Source of the DNA: Xanthomonas euroxanthea
GTDB taxonomy: Bacteria; Pseudomonadota; Gammaproteobacteria; Xanthomonadales; Xanthomonadaceae
DNA length: 64,000 nt
Direction: 5' to 3'
NCBI RefSeq assembly: GCF_900476395.1
Contig: NZ_UIHB01000002.1
Coordinates: forward strand, 62,001 to 126,000
Both the position numbers and the translations under genes were made by a program. Shown one piece after another: positions 36,029-44,630 of this stretch. Below the pieces are notes generated by a model. The model was not told the origin of the DNA, did not search any database, and saw nothing but the letters and a program-made list of their open reading frames with translations. Each line of letters starts with the position of its first letter. Positions within the stretch are counted from its first letter, which is position 1.

Positions 36029-37609
36029 ATGTCTTCGCAAGCTCCCACCGCGCCAGGCGGTCCCTCGGCACCCGCGCCCGCCGCCGGCTTTCGCCCGGCG
36101 AGCGTGGCGCTGTGCACCGTGGGCCTGGCGATGGCCTCGTTCATGCAGGTGCTGGACACCACCATCGCCAACGTCTCGTTGCCGACCATCGCCGGCAATC
36201 TCGGCGCCAGCTCGCAGCAGGCGACCTGGGTCATCACCTCGTTCGCGGTCAGCACCGCGATCGCCCTGCCGCTGACCGGCTGGCTGAGCCGCCGCTTCGG
36301 TGAGACCAAGCTGTTCGTGTGGTCGACGCTGGCCTTCACCATTGCCTCGTTGCTGTGCGGCCTGGCCCAGAGCATGGGCATGCTGGTGGTGTCGCGTGCG
36401 CTGCAGGGGTTTGTTGCCGGACCGATGTACCCGATCACCCAGAGCCTGCTGGTGTCGATCTACCCGCGCGAAAAACGCGGGCAGGCGCTCGCCCTGCTGG
36501 CAATGATCACCGTGGTGGCACCGATTGCCGGGCCGATCCTGGGCGGCTGGATCACCGACAACTACAGCTGGGAATGGATCTTCCTGATCAACGTGCCGCT
36601 GGGCATCATCGCCAGCAGCATCGTCGGCTCGCAGCTGCGGCATCGTCCCGAGCAGCTGGAAAAACCGCGCATGGACTACATCGGCCTGATCCTGCTGGTG
36701 GTCGGCGTCGGTGCGCTGCAGCTGGTGCTGGACCTGGGCAACGACGAGGACTGGTTCTCCTCCGACAAGATCGTGGTGCTGGCCTGCGTTGCCGCGGTAG
36801 CGCTGGTGGTGTTCGTGATCTGGGAGCTCACCGACAAGGACCCCATCGTCGATCTCAAGCTGTTCCGGCACCGCAACTTCCGCGCCGGCACCCTGGCGAT
36901 GGTGGTGGCGTATGCGGCGTTCTTCAGCGTGAGCCTGCTGATCCCGCAATGGCTGCAACGCGACATGGGCTACACCGCGATCTGGGCCGGCCTTGCCACT
37001 GCGCCGATCGGCATCCTGCCGGTGTTGATGACGCCGTTCGTGGGCAAGTACGCGCTGCGGTTCGACCTGCGCATGCTCGCCACCGTTGCCTTCATCTTCC
37101 TGTCGTTCACCAGCTTCCTGCGCTCCAACTTCAACCTGCAGGTGGACTTCGGCCATGTGGCCACGGTCCAGTTGGTGATGGGCGTGGGCGTGGCCCTGTT
37201 CTTCATGCCGGTGCTGCAGATTCTGCTCTCGGACCTGGACGGTCGCGAGATCGCGGCAGGGTCAGGCCTGGCCACCTTCCTGCGCACCCTGGGCGGCAGT
37301 TTTGCCGCATCGTTGACCACCTATCTATGGGCACGTCGCACCCAGGTGCACCACGCGCACATCACCGAACACATCTCGGTGTATACGCCGGGGATGCAGG
37401 AGCAGGTCACCGCGATGGGGCAGGGCGACCTGCAACGCGGCGCAGCATCGCTGAACAACATGATCAATCACCAGGCCTCGCAGATGGGCTTCAACGACAT
37501 CTTCTACCTGCTCGGCTGGACGTTCCTGGCGATCATCTTCTTCCTGTGGCTGGCCAAGCCGCCGTTCGGTGCAGGTGCGGGCGGCGCAGCGGCGGCCGGG
37601 GGGCATTAG
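36029..37609 (+). CDS. emrB: Multidrug MFS exporter, DHA2 family (EmrB)
   Basis: A 526-residue proton-driven drug exporter with about 14 membrane segments. It shows the DHA2 motifs MQVLDTTIANVSLPTIAGNLG near residues 31-51, SQQATWVITSFAVSTAIALPLTGWLSRRFG, and GPILGGWITDNYSWEWIFLINVPLG near 170-192. It ends in a short Gly/Ala-rich tail. It starts 6 bp after emrA. With EmrR, EmrC and EmrA it forms a complete tripartite pump for hydrophobic toxic compounds, judged from homologues. Confidence 0.96.
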   Translation: MSSQAPTAPGGPSAPAPAAGFRPASVALCTVGLAMASFMQVLDTTIANVSLPTIAGNLGASSQQATWVITSFAVSTAIALPLTGWLSRRFGETKLFVWSTLAFTIASLLCGLAQSMGMLVVSRALQGFVAGPMYPITQSLLVSIYPREKRGQALALLAMITVVAPIAGPILGGWITDNYSWEWIFLINVPLGIIASSIVGSQLRHRPEQLEKPRMDYIGLILLVVGVGALQLVLDLGNDEDWFSSDKIVVLACVAAVALVVFVIWELTDKDPIVDLKLFRHRNFRAGTLAMVVAYAAFFSVSLLIPQWLQRDMGYTAIWAGLATAPIGILPVLMTPFVGKYALRFDLRMLATVAFIFLSFTSFLRSNFNLQVDFGHVATVQLVMGVGVALFFMPVLQILLSDLDGREIAAGSGLATFLRTLGGSFAASLTTYLWARRTQVHHAHITEHISVYTPGMQEQVTAMGQGDLQRGAASLNNMINHQASQMGFNDIFYLLGWTFLAIIFFLWLAKPPFGAGAGGAAAAGGH

Positions 37610-37672
37610 GCGCCGGCTGACAAGGCGCTTGGCCGTTCTGACATCGGCTAAGACAACGACCTCACGTCGGTC

Positions 37673-37830
37673 CAGTGCAGAGCGAATGATCTGCGACTTG
37701 GCTGCGGGGCCCTTGCCCGCCCACCATCGCGGGACACGCCGCAAGTACGTCCGTGTAGGCGCTTACGCGGCATCCATGCCGCGTAAGGTCCCGCGACGGT
37801 GGGCGGGCAAGAGCCAGTCGGGATGGTCGG
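37673..37830 (-). repeat. Dispersed ~155-bp palindromic element, copy B
   Basis: Reverse complement of the element at 29151-29305. The inverted ends (37712-37735 and 37788-37811) read CTTGCCCGCCCACC... and ...GGTGGGCGGGCAAG, and the inner repeat CTTACGCGGCAT/ATGCCGCGTAAG is perfect in this copy. It lies in the 458-bp gap after emrB. The rest of this gap (37831-38067) contains no gene that I can support. Confidence 0.85.
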
Positions 37831-38067
37831 TTGCGTAGCGCTTCGCAAAGCAACCAACGAACCGTTTGGGGCGGTGAGGGCCCTGCAGCCTTGACCGACG
37901 CAGTATTTGACGTGGGATTCTGACTGCATCCAAAAAAGGCAGCTGACAAAACCCCTGCGCTCACCCCCACCAGTCGGGTGCTCGCTACGGTTTGTGAGCC
38001 GCTCTAACAATCGTGCTGTGCTTGTCAACAGGCTCTAGACTGACGCTCTCCAAGTGGGAGCAGTTCA

Positions 38068-39633
38068 ATGGCAGTGACGCCTTCAGCGACCGGTTTACCG
38101 CAGTCTTTCTGCCTCATGCATACGATGCAGCGCCAAGGCCGGCTCACGCTGAATCAAGAGGCCCAGCGTCATCGTGAGTTACCGCATGTAGCGCCGGCAA
38201 TTGGGCGTCTGCTGCAGACTGTGCTTCTTCTGTCGCTGTGGTTGCCGTTGATCGCCTTGGCCGATGAATCGAGCGACAAGGTGACACAGCAGATGCAGCT
38301 TAATCGGCAGCGCTACGGCATCGTAGGGCAGGCTGCGTACGTCTCCCACAATGGCAAGGTGCTGTTTCGCGGTGGCGATGGACTTGCCGACCTCGACAGT
38401 CAGCAGCCGGTGATGCCTGAGCAGATATTTCCTGTGTTTTCGGTGAGCAAGCTGCTGGTGAGCACCTTGATCATGCAGTTGGTCGAGGCCAGGCAAATCG
38501 ATCTGGACCGACCCGCCCGGGTCTACCTGCCAGATCTGCCCCAGCGCTGGCACAAGGTCACGGTGCGTCAGCTGCTCAACCACACCTCCGGGTTGCCAGA
38601 ATATTTCACCGAGGCGCAGATGAGCGGCGCGCCTGGGACAAACGCATCGTTTCCTGCCACTGCGCAGGCCGTCTTTGCTGTGCTTGGCAACCAACCTCTG
38701 CTGTTTTCGCCGGGTAGCAGCACCCGCTACATCAACACCAACTATCTGGTGCTGTCGCAACTGCTCCAGGCGCATTACCGCAAGCCGTATTCGCAGATCG
38801 TCTCCGAGCGGATCCTCGAGCCGTTAAAGCTGGCGCATACCTTTCTCGGACGCTCCCGATTGCCGGCTGATGCGGTCGTCAGTGCCTACATTGGCAAGGA
38901 CGAAAAACTGCAGAAAGAGCCGGAGATCGCCTGGCCCGATTACGCCCTCGGGCATGCCGAGCTGTACGCCAGCATCGACGATCTGGCGACGTTCATCGAA
39001 GCGATGCGAGATGGAAAGTTGGTCGGCAAGCCAGCCCTGCGGCAGCTCTGGCAACCGCAGCTGCTGACCAATGGGCAGCGCGGCTGGTTTGCCGGCGGCT
39101 GGGAGGTTGGCGCAAGTGGTGCCTATCGGCACGTCGGTCATGATGGCGGCGCGCGGGTGAGGGTGCGCCTGCTGTTCGCCGATGCCCTGGATGGCGATAG
39201 CTACACCATCGTTTACCTGACCAATGGCAGCACGCGCGGGGTGTGGTCCCGGGTGCTGGTCGACAGCATCATGGCCGCCATCGCGCCACAGACGTTTCCC
39301 GCCGAAGCCGTGTCGGAGACACTCATCGCCTTCGCGCTGCAGTCGCCTGTCGATCACGACACGCAGCTGTTGGCCGATGCACTGCGTGCCGACAGGAGCA
39401 TCCCCCTCGATCAACTCGAGGCTGTGGTCAACACGACGGGCTACACCGCTGTGTCCAATCTCGGCGCAGATGCGGCGATTCGTGTGTTCGCGCTCAACGT
39501 GTTGCTATTTCCGGCGTCCAGTAATGCGCTGGACAGCCTTGCCGAGGCGTATGAGGCAAGCGGAGATCTCGCCCGTTCGAGCGCCATCCGGCAGCGCATC
39601 AAGGACATGCCCGCGCCACCTGGGAAACAGTGA
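38068..39633 (+). CDS. Secreted serine beta-lactamase-like / penicillin-binding-family hydrolase
   Basis: A 521-residue protein with an internal hydrophobic segment near 48-64 (LLQTVLLLSLWLPLIALA) that looks like a signal or anchor after an unusually long n-region. ATG 38068 has GGGAG at good distance, but MQRQGRL at residue 20 is also possible. The class C/esterase fold is clear: FSVSK with nucleophile Ser125 and Lys128, LLNHTSGLPEYF, a Tyr-x-Asn motif in RYINTNY near 221, and HVGHDGG. The last 90 residues look helical (NALDSLAEAYEASGD, TPR-like). Substrate is unknown. Its base composition seems less GC-rich than its neighbours. Confidence 0.88.
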   Translation: MAVTPSATGLPQSFCLMHTMQRQGRLTLNQEAQRHRELPHVAPAIGRLLQTVLLLSLWLPLIALADESSDKVTQQMQLNRQRYGIVGQAAYVSHNGKVLFRGGDGLADLDSQQPVMPEQIFPVFSVSKLLVSTLIMQLVEARQIDLDRPARVYLPDLPQRWHKVTVRQLLNHTSGLPEYFTEAQMSGAPGTNASFPATAQAVFAVLGNQPLLFSPGSSTRYINTNYLVLSQLLQAHYRKPYSQIVSERILEPLKLAHTFLGRSRLPADAVVSAYIGKDEKLQKEPEIAWPDYALGHAELYASIDDLATFIEAMRDGKLVGKPALRQLWQPQLLTNGQRGWFAGGWEVGASGAYRHVGHDGGARVRVRLLFADALDGDSYTIVYLTNGSTRGVWSRVLVDSIMAAIAPQTFPAEAVSETLIAFALQSPVDHDTQLLADALRADRSIPLDQLEAVVNTTGYTAVSNLGADAAIRVFALNVLLFPASSNALDSLAEAYEASGDLARSSAIRQRIKDMPAPPGKQ

Positions 39634-39911
39634 TCTGGCATGAAGTTGTGAGACCTCATCTGTTTGTTTCTGGTGCTTCCACCTGGCTGTAACGCAGATT
39701 GGCATTGGCCTTGATCGTGGACGTTTGGCGTCAAGCCTTGCATCCAGCGGGCCTTCCATCGGCATCTGTCGTGCAGGCGTCGAACATGGTCGCCACAGCC
39801 GCAACACGTGGTCGCGTGTCGAAAGTCACGCGCGGCGCACGCTTGCAGCGCAGCCGATCGGCATGCGCGCCACCACCGACAGTCCTTCGTCCCATCGCAT
39901 GGCCCAGACGC

Positions 39912-39939
39912 AAAAAACCCCGCCTGAGCGGGGTTTTTT
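39912..39939 (-). terminator. Terminator of tRNA-Leu
   Basis: AAAAAACCCCGC and GCGGGGTTTTTT form a strong stem with a CTGA loop, 18 bp beyond the 3-prime end of the tRNA on the minus strand. The A/T flanks on both sides make it bidirectional, so it may also stop transcription from the beta-lactamase-like gene. Confidence 0.9.
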
Positions 39940-39957
39940 ACGATCTACCGTGAGTCG

Positions 39958-40044
39958 TGGTGCCCAGGAGAGGACTCGAACCTCCACGAAGTTGCCCCCG
40001 CTAGCACCTGAAGCTAGTGCGTCTACCAATTCCGCCACCTGGGC
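39958..40044 (-). tRNA. tRNA-Leu (anticodon CAG)
   Basis: Minus strand, 87 nt including an encoded CCA. Acceptor GCCCAGG pairs with CCTGGGC. The D-loop has TTGGTAGACGC. The anticodon stem CTAGC/GCTAG holds the loop TTCAGGT with CAG in the anticodon position. A long variable arm typical of class II tRNAs (Leu) follows, and the T-loop reads GGTTCGAGTCC. The next gene, bglX, ends 142 bp upstream on the same strand. Confidence 0.97.
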
Positions 40045-40186
40045 GACTCAGGAGGCGAATTGTGCAAGTTACGCGCGGCGCTGTCAACGCATCTGGCACA
40101 AATTCTTCGTGGTGGCGGGTGCATGCCGTCCACGGGAGAAGACGGCGCGACGGACACGCGCACTGCATGCCCGCCGCGGCACGCAA

Positions 40187-42424
40187 TTACGGCAGCTGCG
40201 CCGCCTGCAAGGTGACCTCCGCACTCTGCACTGGTTCGCCTGCCGAACGCGCCAGCTGCACGCGATAGGTGCCGGCGGCAATCGTCCAGTGGCGTGCCTT
40301 GGCATCGAAGTCGGCCAGCGTCTTGGGTTCGGCGATCACCTGCACGTTGCGCTTTTCGCCCGGCTTGAGCGTGAGTTTCTGCCAGCCGATCAGGCGCAGC
40401 GGGGTGGCGTGGCCGTCGGGCAGGGTGACGTAGAGCTGCGGCACGGCGGCGCCTTCGCGCGGGCCGATGTTTTCCACCTCGAAGTTCGCCGTGAGCTGGT
40501 TGCCGTCGGCGTCCACGCGCAGCCCGCCCATGCGGAACTGGGTGTACGACAGGCCATGGCCAAACGGGTAGCGCGGGGTCAGCTTGCGCGCGGCGAACCA
40601 TTTGTAGCCGACGTTGGCGCCTTCGATGGCGTAGTCGATCGTGTCTTCGCCCGGCTTGGCCGGCTTGAAGCCCAGGCCCGGAATCGACGGGCGCGGCAGC
40701 TGCGACTCGTCCACCGGCCAGGTCACCGGCAGATGGCCGGAGGGATTGACCTTGCCGGTCAGCAGGTTGGCGATGGCTTCGCCGCCGCCGATGCCCGGAT
40801 ACCACGCCTGCAGCACCGCCGGCACGCGCTCGGCCCAGGGCATGCGCACCGGGCCGTTGGTTTCCAGCACCACGGTGGTCCTGGGGTTGGCCTTGGCCAC
40901 CGCCTCGATCAGGGCGTCCTGGTTGTCGGGCAATTGCATGTCCGGCAGGTCCACCGATTCGGCCGACCATTGGGTGGCGAACACGATCGCCACATCGGCG
41001 GCCTTGGCCGCGCGTGCCGCGGCAGCGCGGTCCTTGCCGTCGACATAATCGATCTGCACGTTCGGCAACGCGGCGCGCAGTGCCTGCAGCGGCGAGGACG
41101 GATGGATGATCACCGGGCCCGGCCAGGTGGTCGGGGTGATGCCGGGCACGGCGTTGCCGCCGTTGATGGTGTAGTCCACCCGCGAGGAACCGCCGCCGGA
41201 CATCACGCCCTTGTCGGCGTAGCCACCGATCACCGCGATGCGGCGCACGTCCGTGGACAGTGGCAAGGTGGCCTGCTCGTTACGCAGCAGCACGCTGCCT
41301 TCTTCGGCGACATGCTGCGCCGACAGCAGCCCGGCCTTGCCATCGATCGGCTGGCGCTGGGTCGGATGATCGAACGCGCCATGCGCGAACAGGCTGCGCA
41401 GCACGCGCTTGACCATGTCGTCGAAACGCGCGCGCGGCACCACGCCGGCCGACACCGCCATGCGCAACGGCGCGTCGAAGAACACCGCCGCATCGAACAC
41501 TTCGCCTGCCGATTGCTGATCCAGTCCGGCCAAGGCCGCCTTGGAGCCGCTGTGCACGCCACCCCAGTCGGACATCACATAGCCGGGGTATTTCCATTCC
41601 TGCTTGAGCACCTGGTTGAGCAGGTAATCGTGCTCGCAGCCGTAGATGCCGTTGATCTTGTTGTAGGAGCACATCACCGAGGCGGGGTCGCCGATCTTCA
41701 GCGCAATCTCGAACGCCAGCAGATCCGATTCGTACATCGCCTGCTCGCCGATCTCCGCGCTATGGAAATTGCGGCGCGTCTCCATGTCGTTGAGCGCGTA
41801 GTGCTTCATCGTCGACAGCACGTGCTCGCTCTGCACGCCGCGGATCGACTCGCCCACCATGGTGCCGGCCAGCAGCGGGTCTTCGCCGGCATATTCGAAA
41901 TTGCGCCCGTTGCGCGGGTCGCGCTGCAGGTTGACGCTGCCGGCCAGCAGCACATTGAAGCCCTGTTGCCAGGATTCGCGGCCCATGGTCTTGCCGCCGG
42001 CATACGCCAGCTGCGGATTCCAGCTCGATGCCGTGGACGGGCCGGACGGCATGGCGGTGGCGAAGTCGCCCTTGCGGATGCCGCCGGGATTGGTCACGCC
42101 CACGCCGGCATCAGCCAGTTGCTGCGCCGGGACGCCCAGGCGCGGGATGCCGGGGACATAGCCGGCCGAGCCCAGCGCGCCTTCGGGCTTGGGAATCTTG
42201 TCGGTGCCCAGGCCGAAGTAGCTGCGCAGCATCTGGAATTTTTCGTCTTCGCTCATCTGCGCGAGCAGGCGGTCGGCACGCTGGTCCGCGGTCAGGGCGG
42301 TGTCCATCCACGGCTGCGCTGCAGCGGCGGTCTGTGCGCCGAGCGGGGCGGCAAACGCGACGCTGGCGCCAACGGCGATGGCGAGCGCGAGACGGCGTGG
42401 CCGGGAATTTGTAAACGGTTTCAT
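40187..42424 (-). CDS. bglX: Exported GH3 beta-glucosidase
   Basis: A 745-residue glycoside hydrolase family 3 enzyme. The signal peptide ends FAAPLGAQ. The (beta/alpha)8 domain has the nucleophile Asp286 in YPGYVMSDWGG, plus MCSYNKING. The second domain has SVLLRNEQATLPLS and MSGGGSSRVDY, followed by a fibronectin III-like C-terminal domain (QLYVTLPDG). It releases glucose from beta-linked oligosaccharides, as expected of a plant-associated organism. ATG 42424 gives the signal peptide directly. It lies 118 bp after the M14 peptidase gene and may be cotranscribed. Confidence 0.94.
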   Translation of the reverse strand: MKPFTNSRPRRLALAIAVGASVAFAAPLGAQTAAAAQPWMDTALTADQRADRLLAQMSEDEKFQMLRSYFGLGTDKIPKPEGALGSAGYVPGIPRLGVPAQQLADAGVGVTNPGGIRKGDFATAMPSGPSTASSWNPQLAYAGGKTMGRESWQQGFNVLLAGSVNLQRDPRNGRNFEYAGEDPLLAGTMVGESIRGVQSEHVLSTMKHYALNDMETRRNFHSAEIGEQAMYESDLLAFEIALKIGDPASVMCSYNKINGIYGCEHDYLLNQVLKQEWKYPGYVMSDWGGVHSGSKAALAGLDQQSAGEVFDAAVFFDAPLRMAVSAGVVPRARFDDMVKRVLRSLFAHGAFDHPTQRQPIDGKAGLLSAQHVAEEGSVLLRNEQATLPLSTDVRRIAVIGGYADKGVMSGGGSSRVDYTINGGNAVPGITPTTWPGPVIIHPSSPLQALRAALPNVQIDYVDGKDRAAAARAAKAADVAIVFATQWSAESVDLPDMQLPDNQDALIEAVAKANPRTTVVLETNGPVRMPWAERVPAVLQAWYPGIGGGEAIANLLTGKVNPSGHLPVTWPVDESQLPRPSIPGLGFKPAKPGEDTIDYAIEGANVGYKWFAARKLTPRYPFGHGLSYTQFRMGGLRVDADGNQLTANFEVENIGPREGAAVPQLYVTLPDGHATPLRLIGWQKLTLKPGEKRNVQVIAEPKTLADFDAKARHWTIAAGTYRVQLARSAGEPVQSAEVTLQAAQLP

Positions 42425-42542
42425 ATCGGGATGTGGCACGAGTGGTCCTTGTGGTGCGGTTGCAATCAGGGGAGGGCAGCGCACTGCCCGTGTTCGAAGG
42501 GCGCGCGTGCGCGCCGAGGTGTTGGCCGGAATCGGTGCCGCG

Positions 42543-44309
42543 TCAGAACTGCGTCTGCGCGGTGCGTAACACCGGATACAGGCGGTAGCGCTCGTCCCAG
42601 GAGGCATGCAGGCGAGCGAAGAATTCCAGGCGTGCCTTCGGGTCGGCCGCGAAGGCCGCGTCGCTGGCCAGGCGCTGTTCGAATTGCGCCTTCACTGCCG
42701 GGTCGCGTTCGAGCATGTCGCGCGCGACCTCTTCAGCTACGTAATCCTCCATGTATTCCTTGCGCTCGAACGCGGTGTTGAACTGGCCCCATTGCAGCAG
42801 CGAATCCGGCGCCTGCGGTTCCAGCATTGCCATCACCAGGCGCGACCTGGGCTGGGCGATCGGCACGAACAAGGAGCCGGCCGGCACGGTGCGGGTGTCA
42901 TCGCGCCACTGCCCGGTGATTGCCAGGTTCTGGTGGCCTTCGTTGGAGCGCGCGGCAAACGTGGCGGTGTCGGCACGGAAGCTCTGTACCGGATGGGTGC
43001 CGGCGGTGGCGATGGTGTCGAAGGCGATGCCGTGCAGGCGCAGTTTCTCCGCCACCAGGGCCGCTTGCGCGGCAGGCACCAGGTAGCCGCCGCGTGGCGC
43101 GTCGACCACCACGTCGGGTTTGATCTGGTCGCGTAACGGCACCTTCCAGAGCTGTGGCCTGGTCTCGTCGTAGCGCGTCATCAACGCGCCGGAAATCGGC
43201 GAGGGCGTGCGCGTGTAGGCGTAGCCACGGAAGGCCACGGTGCGTGCGGCGGGGCCGGCAGCGAAGCTCAACGGCTCCATCTCGCCAGCCAATTTGGTTG
43301 CACGCTGATCGGCCGCCAGTGCATCGGCGCGCCATCTGGCACCGTTGCGCGCGGCCTGCTGCAGCACCGACACGATCGCGTTGCGGGTGACGCGCACACG
43401 TACCGGGTAGGTCTTCCACGAATGCGTTTCCACCAGCATGCCGAAGCGGTTGCGCAGCAGGAAATAGCCATGCGAAAAACGCGGCGGCGACACGTCGTCG
43501 GCAAAGCCTGAGGTCGGGTCGTCCTCGTGCACGAACGAGGGGTAATACGGCAGCGGCAGCGAGCCCTGCTTGGCCAGGTCGGCAATCACCGCATCGCGCC
43601 AGCGCGTGCCGTCGCGTTGCAGCGTGGCATCGCCGGCGTGCACGGGCTCCACCTGCACAGACACGTCGTGTTCGAACTTGGCGCCATCGGTGACGTGCAG
43701 GTCCACATACATCAGCGGATCCCATTGCTGCACCAGCCGCAGCATCGCCTGCATTTCCGGTGCGTCGGCCTTGAGGTAGTCGCGATTGAGGTTGAGGTTC
43801 TGCGCGGTGGTGCGCCAGCCCATCTGTGCGGGGCCGCGCTGATTGGGCCGGTTCCAGGCGCCGAAGCGCTCGTGGCCGTCGACGTTGAACACCGGCACGA
43901 ACACCCAGACCAGTTTGTCGAGCACGCCTTTGCCGATCTTGCCGTCCAGCAATTCGCGCAGGGCCAGAAACCCCGCGTCCTTGCCGTCGATCTCGCCGGC
44001 ATGGATGCCGCCTTGCACCAGCACCACCGGCAACGTGCGTTGCGCAGCGCTGCCTGCATCCAGTGCCCCGCTGGTGGAGACGACCAGCGCCTTCATCGGC
44101 CGGCCTTCCGGGGTGGTGCCGAATTCGATGCAGCGCACCGCCTGCGGGTAGCGCTGTGCAAAGGCATCGCAGAGCGCGATGACTTCGTCGTAGCGTCCGG
44201 TTTGTGCGAACCCGCTACGCTCGGCCTGGGTGGTCAACGGTTCGGCGGCCAGTGCGGCGGGGCAGGTGGTCAGCAGCAGGCTCAGGGCCAGGCGGGTGAA
44301 GCGGGGCAT
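42543..44309 (-). CDS. Secreted M14-family zinc carboxypeptidase
   Basis: A 588-residue enzyme with a signal peptide (LALSLLLTTCPAALA). The metallo-carboxypeptidase core is intact: the zinc ligands His103 and Glu106 in GGIHAGEIDGKD and His205 in YVDLHVTDG, and the catalytic Glu294 in MLVETHSWKTYP. A C-terminal region of nearly 300 residues has no motif I recognise. It probably trims C-terminal residues from peptides or proteins in the periplasm or outside. It is divergent from the POT peptide transporter, which fits a peptide-use theme. Confidence 0.9.
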   Translation of the reverse strand: MPRFTRLALSLLLTTCPAALAAEPLTTQAERSGFAQTGRYDEVIALCDAFAQRYPQAVRCIEFGTTPEGRPMKALVVSTSGALDAGSAAQRTLPVVLVQGGIHAGEIDGKDAGFLALRELLDGKIGKGVLDKLVWVFVPVFNVDGHERFGAWNRPNQRGPAQMGWRTTAQNLNLNRDYLKADAPEMQAMLRLVQQWDPLMYVDLHVTDGAKFEHDVSVQVEPVHAGDATLQRDGTRWRDAVIADLAKQGSLPLPYYPSFVHEDDPTSGFADDVSPPRFSHGYFLLRNRFGMLVETHSWKTYPVRVRVTRNAIVSVLQQAARNGARWRADALAADQRATKLAGEMEPLSFAAGPAARTVAFRGYAYTRTPSPISGALMTRYDETRPQLWKVPLRDQIKPDVVVDAPRGGYLVPAAQAALVAEKLRLHGIAFDTIATAGTHPVQSFRADTATFAARSNEGHQNLAITGQWRDDTRTVPAGSLFVPIAQPRSRLVMAMLEPQAPDSLLQWGQFNTAFERKEYMEDYVAEEVARDMLERDPAVKAQFEQRLASDAAFAADPKARLEFFARLHASWDERYRLYPVLRTAQTQF

Positions 44310-44630
44310 CCAGCGGTCCAGTGTTCCAGGAAAACGTTTGCAATGTAGCCGAGCCGGCGCAGCAGGCCAATCTGCACTGCGTCATGACTTGCGTGTGATC
44401 GGCGTGGTTGCGGTGCATCGACGGCGGGACGGCACGCCTGGGCCGAGTCACTGGCCAGGTGTGCCGCAACGGCAGCAACCCGCCCGCCGGGTCCGCACTC
44501 AACGCCTGCCAGGCGCGGTGCTCGACGCATGCGGCGGCGCGCCCGTGGCCTTATCCCATGGTCGCGATGGCGGCCAACCGGCAGCCGCCGGTACGATAGC
44601 GCGTGTTTTTTTCGCTCGACCGGACTGCCC
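44310..44630. promoter_or_regulatory. Divergent intergenic region, M14 peptidase and POT transporter
   Basis: 321 bp without a gene. A TACGAT box at about 44592 could be the -10 of the transporter promoter. Near the peptidase start the palindrome AAACGTTT (about 44333) stands out in the GC-rich sequence but is too short to call an operator. No other structure is seen. Confidence 0.35.

Noticed and set aside
33304-37609. EmrCAB as a novel secretion system
   Set aside because: All three proteins have standard efflux family motifs, and the order matches the known EmrRCAB pump of Stenotrophomonas.
39725-42781. Long plus-strand open frame across tRNA-Leu and bglX
   Set aside because: It runs through a tRNA and is antisense to a clear GH3 enzyme.
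44325-44345. AAACGTTT palindrome upstream of the M14 peptidase as an operator
   Set aside because: Eight bases only, with no flanking symmetry, so not distinguishable from chance.
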